64,000 nucleotides of DNA, taken from assembly GCA_963920665.1 (NCBI GenBank), contig OY987266.1, positions 9,491,001-9,555,000 on the forward strand. The letters are read 5' to 3'. This DNA comes from Straminergon stramineum. Its lineage: Eukaryota > Streptophyta > Bryopsida > Hypnales > Calliergonaceae. Of the stretch, positions 57,274 through 64,000 are shown piece after piece (position 1 is the stretch's first letter; every line of letters begins with the position of its first letter). A program made the position numbers and the translations under genes. A model generated the notes under the pieces. That model was not told the origin of the DNA, ran no database searches, and was given only the letters and a program-made list of their open reading frames with translations.

Positions 57274-59997
57274 CATAAGTATTATATTCACATAAGAATA
57301 AGTCCTTGCTCTTGATCTAAATTTTATCAACAAACTTTAGAATCCAACTCAACATATGTGAGCTAAAATTTCAGAGTTTCGTAAATGTTTTATAAAATCT
57401 CCTACTATGCAAAATCATGTACTTTTAAAATTTGTGTTATTAGAATTATCCTAAGAGTTAGAAAAGTCATCCTTTCTTCGGTTCTACTTTGGGTTTAATT
57501 TTAGATTGCATGTGAATTGGTATTTAACTTGAATCTTTGTGGAAATGATAATAAGGCATGATTGCAAATTAAGCAAATTAATCTTCTTTGAGCATGCATT
57601 TTCACTCATGGAAAAATATCTTGGTTTTTAATTAGCTTTATAGGTCAAATTTATATATGTAGGTATATATCCATATTAGAAATTTCTGTAGTTCTTTAAA
57701 AATTATTTATTTTCATGAGATTTTGCATTTTTCTTAGTTCTCTTCATTTGAGAAATACTCTATGCTTGATCTTCCCAAGGTACAATTTTCTTAAAGGTTT
57801 AAACATTGGTTATGCATTTGATTTTGTCTTTTAAATTTTGACATTAGAGTACCCAACAAAAAATCACTAGTGGACCAAATCACAACAAATAGTATATTAT
57901 CGGAGTTGCTTGCAATCACATGTTAAATTTGTTATTTTACTTAGATATTTACTTTGGTTGTAGTGCTTCAAAAATGTAGTACCTTAGTCATGCCACATCA
58001 ATTGGAACCTATATTTGTCAAATCAAAAATATTATATTGCTCTCAATATCTCCAAATATCAAGTCTAACTTCAAAATCTTGTATCTAATATAGAAGTGCC
58101 TAAAATGGACTACTCGGCATTGAAAATAGAAGGAATTCAAAAGTGATTGATTGAAACCCTCACAACATCAAAAATGGCAAATTTTATGATTTTTCTACTT
58201 GATTGTATGCGATTCTCAAAGAAGAAGAATTTGTCATTTCCTTAGTACTTGACACACATGACTTCCAAAACCAAATTTAGCTCAATTTTTGTTGAATTGT
58301 TTTCAACGTAAGTATGGCATTAAAAACCGTGTAATAAAAAGTGCAATAAATTCTCGATGGCACACTATTTGGGTGTAACATTTCATTATAGGCAACACTA
58401 AATGGTCTTGGTAGAAACACCCAACAATGTCCCTACTCCCATTCATGCACAGGCTTCCATTAACCTATCTCCTTACTTACAACTAATTGGTTGACTACTA
58501 ATTTTGTTAGATTTTGGTTTTAGGTCCAAATATATGACAATTTCAGTGGTCTAGGGAGCTACTACTTTGAAGATTCATGAAAATTACAAACCACATCCAA
58601 AAATTCACTTTTTTGGTTTGAAAATTCATGATTTTCAATTGCTAATACTACAAAAATATTTTTTCTAGCTTAAAGGTGCCTCCAACTATGTTGAGTTGCT
58701 TATATTGATGGTTTTGGGTGCTTCCACTGTAATCAAAATGGTTATCAATTATTGTCCAAGCTTAGTTGGCAACAACATTCAAGAAGTTTTTTGAGTTTTA
58801 TCGGCCATTTTCCTGCAATTCCCAAATTGAACCAATTTTTCAAGTATAGAGTCTGGTTATTTTTTCTATTTTCCATTCGAAATTGATTTTTTTTTCATTT
58901 TTTCCACTCGTTTTCTTCCAATGTTTTCAAAATGCAACCAGTTTTTTTAACAATTCCACCAGCTAACTTTGAACTAGCCACTGGTTCTTCCCAGACATGG
59001 GTTGACAATATCAACTGATAGATTTTTGTAGCTGACAAAACCTTCAGCAAGGGATGGATCCTGATAAGTTTTGTTGCAATTATGGGGTGTGTGCCATGTT
59101 GGTGGCCATGTGAAAGGACAGCTTTCACTCCCAACACAAATCCCACATTCTCCTCTATGGAAGGTCTGCTAAGTTAAGCCTGTAAGTTCTCATCTTTTTG
59201 TGGCAAGAAAGTGTCAACAAACTGACATTGCTGAAAAGTCCAACAATTTTTTTTGTTTTTTTGTTTTTGAAACAATCCACAAGTTGGTAGGGACCTGACT
59301 GAACTAAAGCTTAGTACAATTGCAATACTTATCACTGAAATTAAAGCTTCTGGCTGCAATGTGGGGGTACATGTCCCTTTTGAGAGGATAATGTAGCAAG
59401 AGATCACTTAACCATGTTGTTACACATGACTGTCCTAAAAGTGTCCTTAAAAGTGTCTGAGGTAAACCTACCTATGACAGGCAGAATGAGTGTTTTGCCC
59501 TGTTACAATTAGCCAAAAAAATCAGAGTTTTTTCCATACAAAGACAACTGTGAGAAAAGAAGAGAGCAAATGAAATTTTATTTTTCTGACAAAGTATGAA
59601 TTTCTTATGAATTTTTGAAGTGTGATTATCAATTGGCCTGAAAGAGTCTGTAGGCTATCCCATAACCAGTAGAAAGTGTATGCATGATGGCCATCCTACC
59701 ACCTAAAGTAGTCAGAATATTTCCTACCATCAATACAATGTTTCCTAACATGGCCAGAACATGAAGAATTAAAAAACTCACTTACTTTGATGAATTTACA
59801 CTGAAAAGCTAGAAGTTCCTAAAAACAGGCACTCATAACTCCATCACCATCACCCAAGCCATTAATTTCCGTCAGTAACCAACCTAATGTAGTCCTAATC
59901 TTACTTATTAGAGAAAGTTTGTCATAGATTGTTGTAAGACTCTAATGGGTCATTTCCTAGTTGCCTATCATGAGTGGTTTGCCTGTCATAGACAAGT
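57274..59997. other. AT-rich block, no supported gene
   Basis: The region 58895-59410 has somewhat higher complexity, with two adjoining minus-strand frames (83 and 77 codons) that could be retroelement remnants. No motif such as a zinc knuckle, protease or polymerase box is visible. The rest is A/T-rich. Confidence 0.35.
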
Positions 59998-60194
59998 TTA
60001 CCTTAATGGATGATAGAGAACCCTTCTATGTAAGACAAAAGGGTAGGTGTTTATCCTTTGAATTTTGTTTGTGGAAAGGGGAGATCTTGCAAAGTAGTTT
60101 GACTTTTAATGAATGCTCTTGGTTTTTATGAAGTAAAGGATTTATATGGTACCAAAAAGCATGATTTTCACAGTGACTAGCCTAATGTTCCAAG
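59998..60194 (+). mobile_element. Degenerate TTAA-type MITE, family B
   Basis: Family B core words (GGAAAGGGGAGATCTTGCAA, AGTAGTTTGACTTTTAATGA, GACTAGCCTAATGTTCCAAG) without clean ends. It lies directly beside the family A copy at 60200. Confidence 0.5.
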
Positions 60195-60199
60195 TTTAA

Positions 60200-60764
60200 C
60201 CCCTAAAGGACGAGGCACATTTTGGACACAAGCTCTGAAAAACTGCCACTTCTTAGAACAGTAAGAAAAAAATGAAAAAAAAATGTTTTTTTTCAAAATT
60301 CAACCGTACAAATTTTTACTAGACTAATATGGGAATATGTGGAAAAAATTTCAGAAACTTTGACCGCACGGATTGAAATATTATAACGTTCGAAATTAGA
60401 AGAAAAAGTTTTTTTTTGACCCTGCCCGACAGGGCCAGCAGACTTTAACTCCTGTAAAAGTGAGATTTTTACACTATACATGGTTAGCTTTTTTTACATT
60501 TGTATCTGAAATCATGTAAATTACATACCTGTAAAATTTCAGAAGTAAAGGAGGAGTTTTGCAAAAGCTGCCCGATTAAAAAAAAAGTTCGGGGCAGCAT
60601 AACTTTTGATCCGGGCATCTGATCGAAAAAAAATTACATTCCCACTTAGGGGGTACATGTTTACACCTTGTGTCAAAAATTTGTGAACATCCAACCTAAA
60701 TTGACTTCATAGGAACCTACCCGGATTTCGATTGTCCGTTCAACGGACAATTGTCCTTTAGGGG
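60200..60764 (+). mobile_element. TTAA-type MITE, family A
   Basis: A 565-bp copy with CCCCTAAAGGACG at the left, TTGTCCTTTAGGGG at the right, and TTAA at 60196-60199 and 60765-60768. It aligns throughout with 23710-24290. Confidence 0.85.
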
Positions 60765-60791
60765 TTAATGAGTGAATGAATTAACCTTTAA

Positions 60792-61005
60792 CCCACAAAT
60801 GACATGGTGGACATTTTTGGTCCAAGGAATGACAAGGAATTCTCCTATGTATGACTAAAGTACAACTATTCCTCCTCGGAATTAGAGGGTGGAAAGGGGA
60901 GATTTCATACAGTAGTTTGACTTTTGATGAATATTTCTTTAATTGATAATGTCACATAGTTCCAAAAGGGATGCTTTCCATGGTCACCAATCTATCTTTT
61001 AAGGG
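60792..61005 (+). mobile_element. TTAA-type MITE, family B
   Basis: TTAA (60788-60791), CCCACAAATGACATGG, the core TTTTTGGTCCAAGGAATGAC, and CTTTTAAGGG, then TTAG. 214 bp. Confidence 0.7.
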
Positions 61006-61009
61006 TTAG

Positions 61010-61228
61010 AGGACACACAATTTGGTGACCATGGACATCATACCTTTTGGTACTATGCGAATCATTGGTTAAAAATATCTAAAAGCACTCATTGGAAGTC
61101 AAACTATTGTACAAGACCTTCCTTTTTCACACACAAATTTGAGGTAAAATAGTTGCACTTCTATCCTACATAAAAAGATTCTTTCAATCATTCATCAAAT
61201 GAAAAATGGTTGCTGGGTCCTTCAAGGG
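61010..61228 (-). mobile_element. TTAA-type MITE, family B, inverted neighbour
   Basis: A reverse-orientation copy (GGTGACCATGGACATC, CAAACTATTGTACAAGA, ATCCTACAT), ending TCCTTCAAGGG and followed by TTAA (61229-61232). It shares the TTAG at 61006-61009 with the previous copy, so the two lie tail to tail. Confidence 0.65.
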
Positions 61229-61232
61229 TTAA

Positions 61233-61732
61233 TAACCTCCACATCTATATTTTTTGAATTACCCCCCATATCTATATATTTTTTGAATTTGCTAGATTAT
61301 AATTGATATAGAATAAACAACCGTATCATGTATCAATGTGTCATATTATATCAATATATTATAGAACATCGATATATTGTATATATTTACTATTAGGCAA
61401 TATTAAATTTGGGAGCTCACTTTAAATACCTCATAGTTTAATATACCACTACTTCATAACTTCTCTATATGTTGTAGTTGCCATGGACTATGCTAACCTT
61501 CCTACAAACACTAAGGTAAACCAACCCATTTTCATCAACTACCTAATTCAATCATCCAACTTTTGGCCTCAAATCTACCTCCAAACCCATCCAAATCCAT
61601 TCTTTTAATGAAAAATCACAACATTAATGCTAACAAGGGGTAATGTGCCAATCCTTTAATGGTGAATACTTTAGTACCATGAGATATTTGGAAAGGCAAT
61701 TATAGGACGTTTATGACTCTACTTTATGAGTG
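61233..61732. repeat. AT-rich block; left part of a dispersed repeat
   Basis: The end (about 61690-61732) and 62006-62200 together match bases 480-740. No gene supported. Confidence 0.45.
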
Positions 61733-62005
61733 CATTAGGGGAGATTTGAGGCCTTTACAAGACTATGAGTTCCCAGGCTGTGGGGAACCCATGAACTGTG
61801 CCACTACTGTAGTTTGACATGGCCATGACACTGCCACGTCAAAAAAATGATTTTTTTTCAACTTTTTTTTGCATTTTAGAACTAATAAATTTATTTATTT
61901 TGATATTTTTTCTCTGACAACAATCAGTTGTTCCCAGATTGCACAAGGAACAAGCGGGGGAACATGATTGACACAACCCTCCCAAGGCCTCAAATCCCTC
62001 TAATG
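61733..62005. mobile_element. Inverted-repeat element, CATTAG...CTAATG family, with empty site
   Basis: CATTAGGGGAGATTTGAGGCC at the left and GGCCTCAAATCCCTCTAATG at the right are near-complements; 273 bp. The flanking sequence (TTTATGAGTG | GTTTTGTAATTTCACAA) matches the uninterrupted CTCTATGAATGGTTTTG at 531-547. This shows an insertion, with a 3-4-bp duplication of an RTGS-like site. Confidence 0.7.
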
Positions 62006-62318
62006 GTTTTGTAATTTCACAATAGAACACTTTAGAAAATCACCAAAATTATAATTTTAATCAGAAAATGATAATTCCACTAGGGTTTGATTTGTGAAAC
62101 AAGCGCAGACTTCTAGAAAATATGTGCCCTTTCTTGGAGTTGGCCCCAAGATATTTAGATTGCTAATTAGGGTGGTAATAGGCTTGTTTGCCTTAGCAAA
62201 AAGATGGTGCTCCAAGACCAATTTTTTCTACTAGTCAAATTAATCAAAACAAATCTTCAAGTCAATCAATTTGTTGATTTTGAGCTTCAAAAGTTATGAC
62301 ATTCCTCTGAAGAATTAA

Positions 62319-62880
62319 CCTCTAAAGCACCAAATGACCATTGAATGTACACAGCTAATCTTAGGTAGGTACGTATAAAGTCATTCTTCAATGGATGTTC
62401 TTCAAATTTTGATGCATGGTGTGAACATGTACCCCCTAATTGGGAATGCAATTTTTTTTCCAATTAGGTGCCTGGATCAAAAGTTATATTGCCCTAAGCT
62501 TTTCAGGCAGCATGTACAAATCACCTCCTCTACTTCTGAAATTTGACACATATGTTACTTACATGATACAAGATGCAAATGTCAAAAAAATCACCATGTG
62601 TAGTGTAAGAATCTCACTTTAGGAGGAGTTAAAGGTTGCTGACCTTGTCCAGCAAGGTTGAAAAAAACCTTTTTCTCCTAACTTAAAATGTTATAATCTT
62701 TCAATCCGTAGGGCCAATGTTTCTGAAATTTTTTCTACACATTCCCTCAGTAGTCTAGTACAAATTTATACAGTTGAGTTTTGAAAAAAATCTTCTTCTT
62801 TTTTCATTTTTTTCTCATTGCCCTAAAATGCAGCAGTTTTCCACAATTTTTGCATGAAATATGCCTCAGTCCTTTTACAG
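62319..62880 (-). mobile_element. TTAA-type MITE, family A, reverse orientation
   Basis: A 562-bp copy between TTAA at 62315-62318 and 62881-62884. The ends are more diverged (CCTCTAAAGCACC, CAGTCCTTTTACAG). The body is the reverse complement of 2948-3525. Confidence 0.75.
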
Positions 62881-64000
62881 TTAAATCCCGGGGACTGGTG
62901 CATTCATCTCCCAAAAGCTCTAAGTAAAGATGGGTACTGATTCATGTTTCAGATGAGTGCACCCTGAAAAGTGGCCAACTTTGGGAATCACTGTCTCTAC
63001 CAACTTAACCAAATTCTCCTTTGAAAATTGCAAAAAAGAAGGTCTGGACCCCTTTTCACTGCAATGATTCCATGGCCATAAGATAGTTTGCTGAAAGGCT
63101 GCAGTCCCTTCCTTTATCTCCGGGGCTTGGCCCTCGGCTTTCCACCATTTGTTCTTATCACATTTCTGGAATAAACTTTGGGTTTCACAAAAGAAAAGAA
63201 AAAGGTTGCAATCCCATTTGCAGCCATAGGTATCAGTCATTTGATATCAAGGTACCTACAATAAATAGTGAAATTAGGTTGCCTTAACAATTAGGTTGCT
63301 TTATTCCCCTCAAAGTTATTTTACAAGCCATCAAAGTCAACCAATACTTCTGCAAATATTTTCATTTGTACACAAAGAGGTTAACGAGTCCCAATTACAA
63401 CAATATATAATTCATAAGTAGTTCATTCTTGTACACTGAATAGGGGTATTACAAGGTTGGGAGGTTCAATTAGCTCCAGGGAGTTGCTCTGTTGTTGGCT
63501 TTGGTTGGTGCTGTGCCCTTTTTTAGGTTTGCTATCTGAAAATGTGAAAAATGTGGCCGAGGATTTGTTCCTCTAGTTCGCTGTATTGTTTCCCACTTTC
63601 AATGGAAATTGTCCATGTGTTTCACAAAAAAAAATAGAGGTATGAAGGGGAGTAGGAGACCCATACTAACTAATTGACATTTCATACTATATAAATATCT
63701 ACCTTTATTGTACATCAATAGTTATTGAAGTGTCCTAAGGATGTACATCATGTTTCAAACTTCTATAGTTTTCTACAATCAATCCCTTTACTTTTTTGGT
63801 CCCCTCAATACCCCTATTCAATGTACAATAAGAGTAAATATTTATCCATTTTCAAATGTGGAGAAATTAGTGTGGGCCAACCTAATTTCACTATTTAGTG
63901 TATAGTAATAACTTCATCCAGGGTGTTCTTTTTCTCAACAACAAGGTCAGAGTTTCATATGGCTTTTGTTGTTGTTGCTGCCTCAAAAGATTTGCTTTCA
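62881..64000. other. Terminal block, no supported gene
   Basis: The 106-codon minus frame at 62920-63240 overlaps a dispersed repeat shared with 56840-56890 and shows no domain. The pair at 63250-63430 (TACAATAAATAGTGAAATTAGGTTG) and 63830-63910 (CAACCTAATTTCACTATTTAG) is an inverted repeat spanning about 640 bp, and may be another mobile element (about 63258-63900). Confidence 0.4.

Noticed and set aside
58895..59407. Retrotransposon gag/pol remnant
   Set aside because: Composition is suggestive, but no protease, RT, RNase H, integrase or zinc-knuckle motif is visible.
62920..63240. 106-codon minus-strand ORF as a gene or retroelement gag
   Set aside because: It overlaps a dispersed repeat and lacks zinc-knuckle or other diagnostic motifs.

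Overview
The window reads as nuclear DNA of a land plant. It holds four intron-bearing or single-exon plant-type genes of moderate GC with short introns (94-689 bp), set in very AT-rich intergenic DNA packed with plant-style DNA-transposon derivatives (Stowaway-, PIF/Harbinger- and CACTA-like). The compact genes and the divergent KAI2-like gene suggest a non-seed plant, perhaps a bryophyte. That is an inference; nothing here fixes the species. No rRNA, convincing tRNA, CRISPR array or bacterial-type operon was seen.

Layout: 1-7.5 kb is AT-rich and repeat-laden. A 25-kb genic island follows (7.5-30.6 kb), interrupted by an AT-rich repeat block at about 19.3-24.9 kb. All four recognised genes are on the minus strand: an intronless multi-pass membrane protein of unknown family (7563-8894); a DUF642-like cell-wall protein with a GPI-type tail (three exons, 11772-13502, 279 aa); an ALMT-family anion channel (five exons, 15603-17977, 604 aa); and a KAI2/D14-like alpha/beta hydrolase with an intact Ser-Asp-His triad (three exons, 25972-28215, 270 aa). 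I rebuilt the exons by joining GT-AG junctions that keep frame; all three spliced CDS lengths are exact multiples of three. The genes share no obvious pathway; the island looks like an ordinary plant gene neighbourhood. From 30.6 kb to the end no gene could be supported, and the DNA is mostly mobile-element remains.

The most notable content is the repeats. (1) A large set of non-autonomous elements begins CCCCTAAA or CCCTT and ends TTTAGGGG or AAGGG, and is bounded by TTAA (once CTAA on both sides). This is the signature of piggyBac-like TTAA elements. At least twelve copies range from 72 bp to 1.2 kb, and one nested insertion has its empty site preserved in a paralogous repeat elsewhere in the window. 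(2) A family of about 181-bp elements has 8-bp variable tips, a TTTCGTTAAAA core, internal near-palindromes with CGGTCTGAA, and 4-bp target duplications that differ at each site. (3) A 498-bp nearly perfect hairpin is flanked by TTA. (4) A Stowaway-like hairpin family is flanked by TA, again with an empty site in the window. (5) A 5.4-kb CACTA-like element carries subterminal ATGACT/AGTCAT arrays and itself contains a TTAA element. The KAI2-like gene has a minisatellite in its first intron and three tandem repeats of about 250 bp directly upstream.
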